Assembly (NCBI GenBank): GCA_019752295.1
Contig: JAIEMK010000003.1
Location: 1 to 64,000 of the forward strand
Direction: 5' to 3'
Length of the DNA stretch: 64,000 nt
From: Chitinophagaceae bacterium
GTDB lineage: Bacteria; Bacteroidota; Bacteroidia; Chitinophagales; Chitinophagaceae
Made by a program: the position numbers and the translations under genes. Shown here piece by piece: positions 1 to 9,216 of the stretch. Under the pieces are notes generated by a model that did no database searches, was not told where the DNA came from, and was given only the letters and a program-made list of their open reading frames with translations. Position 1 is the first letter of the stretch. Each line of letters starts with the position of its first letter.

Positions 1-2835
1 TTTGGCTTTACCACTTACAGAAGTGCTAAAGAAAAAGAACTGTTACTGGGTTTGGATCTTCAGGGAGGTATGAGTGTAACTATGGAAGTAGGTCTGAACG
101 ATCTGATCAAATCTTTGGCAAACTATACAAAGGATCCTGTGTTTACAAAAGCATTGGACAAAGCTGTTGAGCGGAAAGCCAATGGTGGCGCAGATTTGAT
201 TTCTTTATTCAAAGAAGAATTATTGAAGGCAAATCCATCCGCAAAACTGGCTCCTTATTTTGCTACCAGAAGCAATGGAAAAATAAAGTTTGACGAATCA
301 GACGATAAAGTAACCGACTATTTAAGAGCGCAGGCTACTGCTGCTTTTAATAATACCTATCGTATTCTACGTACCCGTATCGATCAGTTTGGCGTATCGT
401 CTCCGAACATCAATCCCGATCCTGCCAAAAGTATTATCAATATTGAATTGGCCGGTATCAACGATAAAGAAAGAGTACGTAAATACTTACAAGCAACTGC
501 AAACTTACAGTTCTTTGAAATGTACACTTTGGAAAGCAAAGATCTGCAAAGCGGAATCGTTGCTGCCGACAAAGCAGTGCAGGATTATTTAAACGGAACT
601 AAAGCCGGCGATACTGTAAAAGCTAAAAAAGATACCGCTGCTGTTACTGCAGTTGCTGCAACAAAAAAAGCCGATACTTCTAAAACTGCTACCATTTCCA
701 CTATTGGTGCCGACACCAATAAAAATGCGGTAGCAAAGAAAGATACTTCAAAAGCTAAGTTGAACGAATCTCCCATTGTTCGCCTTATTCAATTCACACA
801 GCCTTATCAGGGTCGTGGTGGAAAAACAATATTCCCATCCAATATTGGTTATATCCAAACAAAAGATACCGGTAGGCTGAACGACTTCCTGAGAATGGAT
901 CTTGTTAAAAACAAGTTTCCATCGAATCTGGTATTCATGTATGGCAAAATGGAAGCTTCTGACGCAAAAGCAAAAGACATTTTGATGTTGTATGCAATCA
1001 AAACCCTAGACAATGGTCAGGCTGAGCTGGAAGGTGATCATATCACTAATGCAGGGCAGGACTACGACGAAAGAGGCCGCATTGCCATTAAAATGAACAT
1101 GGATAAGATCGGTACTAATATCTGGGCTAAAATGACTACCCGCAATGTAGACAAACCGATTGCAATTGTGCTTGATAATTTTGTTTACTCTGCTCCAAAC
1201 GTAAACGATCCAATCACAACAGGTAACTCTCAGATTAGTGGTAGCTATTCTATTAAAGAAGCACAAGACCTTTCTGAATTATTAACCAGCGGTAAATTAA
1301 CCGCTCCGGCACGTATTGTGGCTGAGCAACAAGTTGGACCCACACTTGGTAAAGAATCCATCAAGGGCGGTGCAATGGCCTTCCTGATATCCTTTATCGT
1401 GATTTTTGGATTGATGTTATTGTATTTCAATACAGGGGGATGGGTTGCAAACGTTGCTTTGATTTTGAACTTATTATTTACCATTGGTATTTTAAGTGCT
1501 TTAGGATTTACACTTACTGCGCCGGGTATTGCGGGTCTGGTATTAACCATTGGTTTAGCCGTGGATACCAACGTAATTATTTTTGAAAGAATTAAAGAAG
1601 AACTGACCAAAGGAAAAACTTATCCAAATGCGGTGAATGATGGCTATCAGCGTTCTTTATCTCCAGTATTGGACGCTCACGTAACAACGATGCTTACAGC
1701 TTTAATTCTGGCTTATTTTGGCTTAGGTCCGGTGCTTGGTTTTGCAACCACACAGATCATCGGTATCTTACTGAGTTTGTTTTGTGGAATTTTAGTTTCT
1801 CGTTTAATTACCGATTGGTACACTAACAAGAATCGTCACTTTGAATATTTTACTGGTATTTCTAAGAAAATTTTCAAACACGCTTCTTTCAAATTCATTG
1901 AGTATAGAAAATACGCATACGGAATTTCTGCTGTTGTATTTGTATTAGGAGTAGCCTCATTCTTCAATGGATTTAAACAAGGTGTTGAATTTGAAGGTGG
2001 ACGTAGCTATACCATTAAATTCGATAAGCCTGTAAAAGAAGAAGATATCAGGTCGGCTTTGAAAACCACATTTGGTGAAGACGTGATTACCAAAACTGTA
2101 AGTACGGCAAATCAGATCAATATCACAACGGCCTATAAGATTAAAGAAAGCGGAAACAATATCGATTCGCTGGTAGAGAATAAATTGTATGCGGGATTAA
2201 AACCATTTATCCCCGAAACCGTTACCTTCTCTGAATTTGAAAACAAATACAAACAAAGTTCTCAAACCGTATTGCCAACCATTTCAGATGACCTGAAATC
2301 AGGCGCAGCAAAGGCGGTAATATTTGGAATGATCATCATTTGCTTGTACATCTTTATTCGATTCCGCGACTGGCGTTATTCATTGGGAACAATCTTCTCA
2401 TTGTTGCATGATGTATTTGTAACCCTGATTGTATTTAGCTTCCTCAAAAATATTGTGCCATTCCCGTTAGAGATCGACCAGCACTTTATTGCAGCGGTTT
2501 TAACAGTGATTGGTTTCTCGATGAACGATACGGTAATCGTGTATGATCGTATTCGTGAAGATAGCAAGCTGATGAAAGGCTCTGATAATGGTGCTGTCAT
2601 CAACCGTGCAATCAACGAAACACTGAGTCGTACTATCATGACTTCATTAACTGTATTCTTAACCATCCTGATCCTCTTCATCTTTGGTGGAGAAGTAACA
2701 CGTGGCTTTGCATTTGCCATGTTGATTGGAGTTATTACCGGTACTTACTCGTCCATTTTTGTGGCTGCACCGGTATTGGTTGACTTTGCAAAGAGTCGCC
2801 CGCTGGGTAAAAACACCGACGAAAAGAAAAGGTAA
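1..2835 (+). CDS. secDF: Protein translocase SecDF fusion (5' truncated)
   Basis: Membrane protein that uses the proton gradient to help SecYEG export proteins. The open frame runs in from base 1 without a start, so the N-terminal first membrane helix lies outside the window; 944 codons are visible. The SecD signature GLDLQGG is at bases 52-72. The SecD membrane core carries GLAVDTNVIIFERIKEEL (about bases 1552-1605). The SecF half begins near base 1880, with GVEFEGG and later IGFSMNDTVIVYDRIRED. SecD and SecF as one chain is the usual Bacteroidota arrangement. An Ala/Lys/Thr-rich low-complexity insert (about bases 595-775) sits inside the SecD periplasmic region. A strong terminator follows directly. 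Confidence 0.96.
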   Translation, partial: FGFTTYRSAKEKELLLGLDLQGGMSVTMEVGLNDLIKSLANYTKDPVFTKALDKAVERKANGGADLISLFKEELLKANPSAKLAPYFATRSNGKIKFDESDDKVTDYLRAQATAAFNNTYRILRTRIDQFGVSSPNINPDPAKSIINIELAGINDKERVRKYLQATANLQFFEMYTLESKDLQSGIVAADKAVQDYLNGTKAGDTVKAKKDTAAVTAVAATKKADTSKTATISTIGADTNKNAVAKKDTSKAKLNESPIVRLIQFTQPYQGRGGKTIFPSNIGYIQTKDTGRLNDFLRMDLVKNKFPSNLVFMYGKMEASDAKAKDILMLYAIKTLDNGQAELEGDHITNAGQDYDERGRIAIKMNMDKIGTNIWAKMTTRNVDKPIAIVLDNFVYSAPNVNDPITTGNSQISGSYSIKEAQDLSELLTSGKLTAPARIVAEQQVGPTLGKESIKGGAMAFLISFIVIFGLMLLYFNTGGWVANVALILNLLFTIGILSALGFTLTAPGIAGLVLTIGLAVDTNVIIFERIKEELTKGKTYPNAVNDGYQRSLSPVLDAHVTTMLTALILAYFGLGPVLGFATTQIIGILLSLFCGILVSRLITDWYTNKNRHFEYFTGISKKIFKHASFKFIEYRKYAYGISAVVFVLGVASFFNGFKQGVEFEGGRSYTIKFDKPVKEEDIRSALKTTFGEDVITKTVSTANQINITTAYKIKESGNNIDSLVENKLYAGLKPFIPETVTFSEFENKYKQSSQTVLPTISDDLKSGAAKAVIFGMIIICLYIFIRFRDWRYSLGTIFSLLHDVFVTLIVFSFLKNIVPFPLEIDQHFIAAVLTVIGFSMNDTVIVYDRIREDSKLMKGSDNGAVINRAINETLSRTIMTSLTVFLTILILFIFGGEVTRGFAFAMLIGVITGTYSSIFVAAPVLVDFAKSRPLGKNTDEKKR

Positions 2836-2852
2836 AAAAATAGTAGCATCAG

Positions 2853-2884
2853 AAGCCGTCTCGATAAACCGGGACGGCTTTTTT
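2853..2884 (+). terminator. Rho-independent terminator of secDF
   Basis: Perfect 8-bp arms AAGCCGTC (2853-2860) and GACGGCTT (2873-2880), extendable by two inner pairs (one a wobble), followed by a T run. It lies 18 bases after the secDF stop. Confidence 0.9.
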
Positions 2885-2956
2885 ATTAAAATATCCTTAA
2901 GCCCATTCCTTAACATTCTTTTTTGGAAAACAAGCTGGTAATTTGCAGCCAAAGCT

Positions 2957-3337
2957 TTGAAAACCATAGTTCTACATATTGTTTCACGCAGTTTCATACT
3001 GCTTCTGGCATTACAGATTTTAAATCTGAGTGTTAACAGTATTGATTTTAAACCATTCGAAACAACTAATCTTACTGAATTCAACGATATTAATACGATC
3101 ACCGAATACGTTTCGGAAATTGTTTTAGGCCATACAAATGCATTTCCTGAGTTTGCCAAGAAGACGCAAAAACAATCGCAGTTACAAAAACATCTTACAA
3201 TCAAAATGCTGAACAAAGATGCCTTTTTTGAGCCAATAGCCTTTGCGACAGCGCCTTTACAATTTTGTGCTGCAATCAAGGAAACCTATCTCTTCGATTT
3301 TTATCACGAGATCAACCCTCCCCCTCCCAAAGCTTAG
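2957..3337 (+). CDS. Small exported or membrane-anchored protein of unknown function, head of the first RND efflux operon
   Basis: 126 residues with one hydrophobic N-terminal segment (about residues 7-25) that could be a signal peptide or anchor, and a proline-rich tail ending PPPPKA. The only in-frame start is TTG at 2957, because a stop lies just upstream at 2939-2941; no clear ribosome binding site is visible. It is the first gene before a CzcCBA-type set. My impression is that similar short proteins often precede RND metal-efflux genes in Bacteroidota, but I cannot confirm this without a search. A role in metal sensing or efflux is inferred from position only. Confidence 0.6.
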   Translation: MKTIVLHIVSRSFILLLALQILNLSVNSIDFKPFETTNLTEFNDINTITEYVSEIVLGHTNAFPEFAKKTQKQSQLQKHLTIKMLNKDAFFEPIAFATAPLQFCAAIKETYLFDFYHEINPPPPKA

Positions 3338-3431
3338 CTTAATTAAGCAGAATTTTTCTTATTTCAAGTTCACAACTTCTTCGATTTTATTTCGAAGAGC
3401 TATTGATTATTGATCCAATAAACAGTTTACT

Positions 3432-4712
3432 ATGCTAATAAAAACAGTGCGCCTGTTTGTGATTTATTTATTCTTTACAATAAATGCTAAAGGACAATCA
3501 GCAACTTTTCAAAAAGATAGCTTGTCTGTTTCTATCGACAGTGCAGAGCACTTATTCTTAGAAAACAATCTGATGCTTTTAGCGCAGAAATATAATATTG
3601 ATGCACAAAAGGCATTGGTGCTACAGGCCAAACTATATCCCAATCCAAATATCAACTACAATCATGGTTTATACCATCCCGACCTGAAAAAAATTTTCGC
3701 AACGGGTAGCGACGGAGAAAGTGCAGCAAGCTTATCGCAGGTTATTATTTTGGCAAGAAAAAGAAATAAGCAAATTCAAATTGCCGAAACCAATACAAAG
3801 CTTGCCGAGTACCAGTTTTACGACCTCATACGAACATTGAAGTACACTTTGAGGGTAGACTTTTATAATATTTATTTTTTACAGCAATCGTCAAAAGTAT
3901 ATGCAGATGAAATCAGATCACTGCAACAGGTTGTAAATGCATTTGAACAACAGAAAGGAAAAGGTTATATATCCGAAAAAGAAGTTATGAGAATAAAAGC
4001 ACAATTATATGGATTGCAAAGCGAATACAATGATCTAATCAATCAAATAAATGATATTCAAAGTGAGTTGAGATTGGTATTGCAAATCAAAAACTACTAT
4101 ATCAAACCAATTGTTGATGAAACCCATTTGAACGAATTAAAAGCAGACCAATATCCAATAACAGCCTTAATAGATACTGCATACATTGAACGTACCGATC
4201 TTAAAATAGCAAGAACCAACGTTGATTTGAGCAACCAGGTTTATAGTCTGCAAAAAGCACTGGCTACTCCTGATATTACACTGCAAGCGGGTTATGATAA
4301 ACAAGGTAGTTATATTCATCATTTCAATTCAATTGGTTTCAGTATGGATATTCCCATTTTCAATCGTAATCAGGGAAATATAAAATCGGCTAAATCGGGC
4401 ATTGATATCAGTTCCACATTTCAAAAATTTAATGAAGCAACTGTTGAAGAACAAATTTCCAGAGCAATGCAAAAAGCAATCGATAATCAAAAACTGTATC
4501 AAAAAATGGATCCTTCTTTCAGCAAAGATTTCGAAAAACTGGTACATGAAGTCATTAGCAATTATCAAAAAAGAAACCTTGGGCTTCTTGAATTTATAGA
4601 TTTCTATGATTCATACAAGCAAAATACACTTCAAATAAACGCAATGAAGTTCAATAAAATCAGCGCATTGGAAGACATCAACTTTTACACAGCTAAAAAT
4701 TTCTTCAACTAA
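3432..4712 (+). CDS. TolC-family outer membrane efflux protein (CzcC-like), copy 1
   Basis: 426 residues, predicted outer membrane channel of a tripartite RND metal efflux pump. An N-terminal signal peptide (hydrophobic to about residue 18, then AKGQ) is followed by two long alpha-helical hairpin repeats rich in Gln/Lys/Asn, the usual shape of the outer membrane efflux family. Features include LYPNPN near residue 75 and a repeat-like FIDFYDSYKQN near the C terminus. Ten bases separate it from the adaptor gene downstream, so it is clearly in the same operon. It is paralogous to the gene at 9217-10527. The substrate is inferred from the pump subunit. Confidence 0.88.
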   Translation: MLIKTVRLFVIYLFFTINAKGQSATFQKDSLSVSIDSAEHLFLENNLMLLAQKYNIDAQKALVLQAKLYPNPNINYNHGLYHPDLKKIFATGSDGESAASLSQVIILARKRNKQIQIAETNTKLAEYQFYDLIRTLKYTLRVDFYNIYFLQQSSKVYADEIRSLQQVVNAFEQQKGKGYISEKEVMRIKAQLYGLQSEYNDLINQINDIQSELRLVLQIKNYYIKPIVDETHLNELKADQYPITALIDTAYIERTDLKIARTNVDLSNQVYSLQKALATPDITLQAGYDKQGSYIHHFNSIGFSMDIPIFNRNQGNIKSAKSGIDISSTFQKFNEATVEEQISRAMQKAIDNQKLYQKMDPSFSKDFEKLVHEVISNYQKRNLGLLEFIDFYDSYKQNTLQINAMKFNKISALEDINFYTAKNFFN

Positions 4713-4722
4713 TTTAAAAGTC

Positions 4723-5829
4723 ATGAGACAGAATTACACAGTATTACAGTTAGGATGTTTTATCCTACTAACTATTATCTCTCTGGGTGAAATGGGCTGC
4801 TCAGAAGAAAAAAAGAAACCGGTAGAAAGGGCTCAATATATTATTCCCGATTCCATCATAAAAAACATGGTCGTAGACACCGTCAACAACTGTCAATTAA
4901 TTAATGCGATTACTTTAACAGGAAGTGTCGATTTCAATCAGGATCACCAAGTAAGTATCTACCCGCTTGTGAGTGGTAATATTCAGGATGTAAAAGTGCA
5001 GGTTGGAGATTATGTGAATGCCGGACAAGTGCTTGCTGTGGTAAAAAGTGGCGAGATGGCTGGTTATAGCAGTAATCTAATTAATGCTGAAGCCAATTTA
5101 AGAGTAACAAAAAAAAATCTGGATGCACAAAAAGATCTTTTTACAAGTGGATTAGCTTCTCAGCTCGACGTTACTTCTGCAGAGTCGAACTACGATCAGG
5201 CAGTTGCGCAGTTAGAATTGGTAAAGCGAGTGCTTAAAATTAATGGGAATAATACGCAAGGTGATTATATCATCAAAGCTCCTATCAGCGGTTTTATTGT
5301 ACAAAAAAACATCACTAATAATACTTCTATCCGTACAGATAATGGCACTAGTCTTTTCACCATTTCTGATTTGAAAAATGTTTGGGTTCAGGCAAATGTA
5401 TATGAATCAAATATCAGCAAAGTACATTTAGGTGATGAAGTGTCTATTACCACAGTTTCTTATCCAGATAAAATTTTTAAGGGAAGGATTGATAAAATTT
5501 TGAACGTACTTGATCCAACCAATAAAGTAATGAAAGTAAGAATAATTATACCAAACGATAATTACCTTCTGAAACCTCAAATGTTTACCAGAGTTGTGGT
5601 AACAAATAAAGAAAACCAACAATCATTATGCATTCCAAACAAGGCATTGATTTTTGATCATAGTCAAAATTTTGTTTTGGTATATAAGGGAAAGGGCATC
5701 GCCGAAATAAGGCATGTACAGGTGTTAAATACAATTAATGATAAAACTTTCTTATCCGGAGGAGTAAGTATAGGAGAGCAAATTGTAGGGTCTGATGCGA
5801 TTTTAATTTATGATGCATTAAACAATTAA
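4723..5829 (+). CDS. RND efflux periplasmic adaptor (CzcB-like, membrane fusion protein), copy 1
   Basis: 368 residues. The N-terminal hydrophobic segment ends in MGC (Cys26), suggesting a lipoprotein although the lipobox is imperfect. The biotinyl/lipoyl-like hairpin is visible as VGDYVNAGQVLAVVKSGEM (about residues 97-115), followed by a coiled-coil hairpin and a beta-barrel region (LKNVWVQANVYESNI). It links the inner-membrane RND pump to the TolC channel. It lies between its two partner genes. It is clearly paralogous to the adaptor at 10556-11653. Confidence 0.9.
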   Translation: MRQNYTVLQLGCFILLTIISLGEMGCSEEKKKPVERAQYIIPDSIIKNMVVDTVNNCQLINAITLTGSVDFNQDHQVSIYPLVSGNIQDVKVQVGDYVNAGQVLAVVKSGEMAGYSSNLINAEANLRVTKKNLDAQKDLFTSGLASQLDVTSAESNYDQAVAQLELVKRVLKINGNNTQGDYIIKAPISGFIVQKNITNNTSIRTDNGTSLFTISDLKNVWVQANVYESNISKVHLGDEVSITTVSYPDKIFKGRIDKILNVLDPTNKVMKVRIIIPNDNYLLKPQMFTRVVVTNKENQQSLCIPNKALIFDHSQNFVLVYKGKGIAEIRHVQVLNTINDKTFLSGGVSIGEQIVGSDAILIYDALNN

Positions 5830-5853
5830 CGTTGAACCCTAAAAATCAATATC

Positions 5854-8800
5854 ATGATTAAGGTTTTAAAAAGTATTATAGCGTTTTCGCTTAAGAATAA
5901 ATATTTTATTTTATTATCGTCTCTTGCTGTTTTCATCACAGGAATCATCACTTTTAAAAATATGCCCATTGAGGCTTTTCCAGATGTAACAAATACCGAG
6001 ATAAGTATTATTACGCAATGGCCCGGAAGAAGTGCGGAAGAAGTTGAAAAATTCATCACAATCCCTATTGAGATTGCAATGAACCCGGTACAACAGAAGA
6101 TAAGCCTCCGATCCACTTCGATTTTCGGGTTATCCTATGTCAAGATCATTTTCGATGATCAGGTTAAAGATCCTCAGGCTAGGCAGCAGGTAATGAATTT
6201 ATTGGCTAATGCTACTCTTCCGCAAAATATAATTCCGTCTGTACAACCTCCAACAGGCCCAACAGGAGAGATTTTCAGATATTCTCTCAGAAGTAGTATC
6301 AGAGATGTAAGGGAATTAAAGACCATGCAGGACTGGGTCATAGAACGTCAACTGAAATCGGTGCCTGGAGTAGGCGACATTACCAGTTTTGGAGGGAAAA
6401 CAAAGACCTATGAGATTAAAGTAGATCCTGAAAAATTAACCTCATTAGGAATTACGCCCTTGGACGTTTTTACTGCTGTACAAAAAACAAATATCAATAT
6501 CGGTGGCGATATGATCATACAGAACAATCAGGCATTTGTGGTGCGTGGAATCGGGTTATTAAATGATATCAATGAAATCAAAAATATTATTATTCAAAAT
6601 AATAATGGAATTCCTGTATTGGTTAAAGATGTAGCAGAAGTAGACATATCAAATTTACCCAGACTGGGTTTGGTTGCCAGAGCAGATGGATTAGTTGATA
6701 GTACCGGGAAAAGGTTTGTTACAAACGAACCTGATGTGGTTGAAGCAATTGTGGTAATGCGAAAGGGAGAAAATCCGACAAAAGTTGTTGAAGCTGTAAA
6801 GGCCAAAATTGATAAATTAAATAATTCCATTCTTCCTGCCGACACGAGGATTGTTCCTTATTACGATCGTTCGGATTTGATTGACTATGCAACCCATACC
6901 GTATTGCATAATTTAATTGAAGGAATTTTATTGGTAACACTTCTGGTATCGCTGTTCATGTTTAATTGGAGAACAACACTGATTGTTTCAATTATCATTC
7001 CAATGGCATTGCTGTTTGCATTCATTTGCTTGCACTTAATGGGCATGTCGGCCAACCTTCTTTCTCTGGGAGCAGTCGACTTCGGTATCATCATTGATGG
7101 AGGTGTAGTGATGGTGGAAGGTATGTTTGTAATACTGGATCATCAGGCAATGGAATTAGGAATGGACAGGTTTAATAAGCTCGCAAAACTTGGTATCATT
7201 AAAAAGAACGGAGCCCAATTGGGTAAAGCCATATTCTTTGCCAAAGCAATTATTATAACGGGTCTGCTTCCCATTTTTGCTTTCGAAAAAGTAGAAGGAA
7301 AGATGTTCTCCCCTCTTGCATTTACATTGGGCTTCGCATTATTAGGTGCCCTCATCACTACACTAACGCTGGTTCCGGTACTCATCAGTATCCTTTTAAC
7401 AAAGAATGTACATGAGAAACACAATCCTTTTGTGCACCATCTCACAGGTTTTATGCTAAGGGGTTTCTTTAGCGCCTATCAAAGAAAAAAGCTGGTTGTA
7501 GTAGTTGCACTGATAGCGATGGTTGCGGGTCTTTATTCATTCAGGTATCTCGGATCAGAATTCTTACCCGAATTAAATGAAGGCTCAATTTGGCTGAGGG
7601 TTCAAACTCCCTATAGCATCTCATTAGAAAAATCAGTTGAAGTTTCTACTCAGATCAGAAACCTGCTGATGACCTTCCCTCAGGTAAAACATGCCGTATC
7701 TCAAACCGGCAGGCCGGATGACGGAACAGATGTTGCAGGTTTTTATAATAACGAATTTTCCGTAATTCTTTACCCCGAAGATGAATGGAAGCCTAAAATA
7801 AGTAAAGAAGCATTGATCGATCAAATGAGCAAAAAATTATCCGTTATTCCGGGTGCAAATTTAAATTTTTCTCAACCAATTATGGATAATGTGGAAGAAG
7901 CAGTATCGGGTGTAAAGGGTTCAATTTGCGTAAAAGTTTATGGCGACTCTTTGAATTATATGGAAGAAAAAGTGCAAGGCGTTTACAATATTCTCAAAGA
8001 TATAAAGGGCATCGAAGATCTTGGTGTAATTCATAATACCGGGCAACCTGAATTGGATGTAAATCTGGATCAGCAAAAAATGGCACTTTACGGTGTAGCA
8101 ACAGCAGATGCGAATGCTGTTGTGGCAATGGCTATTGGTGGGTTGGCCGCTTCTACTCTTTATGAAGGCATAAAGACTTTCGACATCAGAATCAGGTTGC
8201 CGGAAGAATTCCGCAAAACACCGGAAGATATTGGAAACCTTTTAGTACCTACACAAAATGGCTCAAAAGTACCAATTAAAGAAATTGCTTCCATCACCCA
8301 GAAAACAGGATCCTGTTTGATTTATAGGGATGACAATGAAAGGTATTCTGCACTAAAATTTTCAGTGCGCGGAAGGGATATGGGAAGTGCTATTTCCGAA
8401 GCGCAGGAAAAAGTGAATGCTAAAATAAGTTTGAAGAGAGGCTATAACATGGTATGGCAGGGAGATTTTGAAAACCAACAAAGAGCTGAGAAGCGATTGA
8501 TTCAGGTTGTTCCAATAAGTCTTTTACTCATTTTCCTTTTGTTATTTACCATGTTTGGAAATTTAAAAGATGCCGGCTTGGTATTTTTGAATGTGCCCTT
8601 TGCAATCGTAGGTGGCTTAGTAGCCCTTCATCTTACAGGAACCAATTTTAGTATTTCTGCAGGTATTGGATTTATTGCATTATTCGGAATCTGTATCCAG
8701 GATGGCGTTTTATTGATTACCGTTTTTAAACAAAATCTGGAAAAAATTCATGGTGCATCAAACACACTTTTCAGTGCTATTAAGCTAGGCGTAAATTCCA

Positions 8801-9024
8801 GAATTCGGCCAGTTATGATGACTGCTATGATGGCAGCAATCGGATTATTCCCGGCAGCAATATCGCATGGAATCGGATCAGAAAGTTCCAGACCACTGGC
8901 GAGAGTAGTGATTGGTGGTATACTTTGTGCGATGATATTTTCGCTTTGGGTTTTCCCCCTCATTTTTGGATGGGCCTATAAAAATGTAGATACAAAACAT
9001 CAAAGTGAAGATTTAGAAAAATAA
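5854..9024 (+). CDS. Heavy-metal RND efflux pump, CzcA family, copy 1
   Basis: 1056 residues, the full length expected for an HAE/HME RND transporter with 12 membrane helices and two large periplasmic loops. Conserved RND elements include FPDVTNTEISIITQWPGRSAEEVEKF near the N terminus. The membrane proton-relay motif is D409-F-G-x3-D415-G-G-x3-V-E422-G. That motif matches the divalent-cation HME class (DFGx3DGAx3VEN) better than the Cu/Ag CusA class, but with Gly for Ala and Gly for Asn. The substrate is therefore probably a divalent metal; this is inference from the motif only. It is the last gene of its operon, with a strong terminator after it. Confidence 0.9.
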   Translation: MIKVLKSIIAFSLKNKYFILLSSLAVFITGIITFKNMPIEAFPDVTNTEISIITQWPGRSAEEVEKFITIPIEIAMNPVQQKISLRSTSIFGLSYVKIIFDDQVKDPQARQQVMNLLANATLPQNIIPSVQPPTGPTGEIFRYSLRSSIRDVRELKTMQDWVIERQLKSVPGVGDITSFGGKTKTYEIKVDPEKLTSLGITPLDVFTAVQKTNINIGGDMIIQNNQAFVVRGIGLLNDINEIKNIIIQNNNGIPVLVKDVAEVDISNLPRLGLVARADGLVDSTGKRFVTNEPDVVEAIVVMRKGENPTKVVEAVKAKIDKLNNSILPADTRIVPYYDRSDLIDYATHTVLHNLIEGILLVTLLVSLFMFNWRTTLIVSIIIPMALLFAFICLHLMGMSANLLSLGAVDFGIIIDGGVVMVEGMFVILDHQAMELGMDRFNKLAKLGIIKKNGAQLGKAIFFAKAIIITGLLPIFAFEKVEGKMFSPLAFTLGFALLGALITTLTLVPVLISILLTKNVHEKHNPFVHHLTGFMLRGFFSAYQRKKLVVVVALIAMVAGLYSFRYLGSEFLPELNEGSIWLRVQTPYSISLEKSVEVSTQIRNLLMTFPQVKHAVSQTGRPDDGTDVAGFYNNEFSVILYPEDEWKPKISKEALIDQMSKKLSVIPGANLNFSQPIMDNVEEAVSGVKGSICVKVYGDSLNYMEEKVQGVYNILKDIKGIEDLGVIHNTGQPELDVNLDQQKMALYGVATADANAVVAMAIGGLAASTLYEGIKTFDIRIRLPEEFRKTPEDIGNLLVPTQNGSKVPIKEIASITQKTGSCLIYRDDNERYSALKFSVRGRDMGSAISEAQEKVNAKISLKRGYNMVWQGDFENQQRAEKRLIQVVPISLLLIFLLLFTMFGNLKDAGLVFLNVPFAIVGGLVALHLTGTNFSISAGIGFIALFGICIQDGVLLITVFKQNLEKIHGASNTLFSAIKLGVNSRIRPVMMTAMMAAIGLFPAAISHGIGSESSRPLARVVIGGILCAMIFSLWVFPLIFGWAYKNVDTKHQSEDLEK

Positions 9025-9057
9025 TTAAAACATTTTTACTGTTTGTTTAACTAAGAG

Positions 9058-9082
9058 ACCGCTATGGGAATAGCGGTTTTTT
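9058..9082 (+). terminator. Rho-independent terminator after first RND efflux operon
   Basis: Perfect 8-bp stem ACCGCTAT (9058-9065) and ATAGCGGT (9070-9077), a 4-base loop, then a run of T. It separates the two tandem efflux operons. Confidence 0.92.
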
Positions 9083-9216
9083 AGTAATTTGTTATTATTT
9101 GACAAAATGAATTGTCGTAAATTCGCTGGTTCTGCTTCAGAAATAATTTCGAGGGCTTTGTTTATCAAAAAATAAGAAGTCGCTCCTGGGCGCTGAACAG
9201 GTTAAAACTAAGCCAT

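Noticed and set aside
2659-3279. Minus-strand open frame of 206 codons antisense to the secDF end and the small exported protein
   Set aside because: It crosses the secDF terminator and overlaps two better-supported genes. Its composition shows no recognisable domain, so it is a shadow frame.
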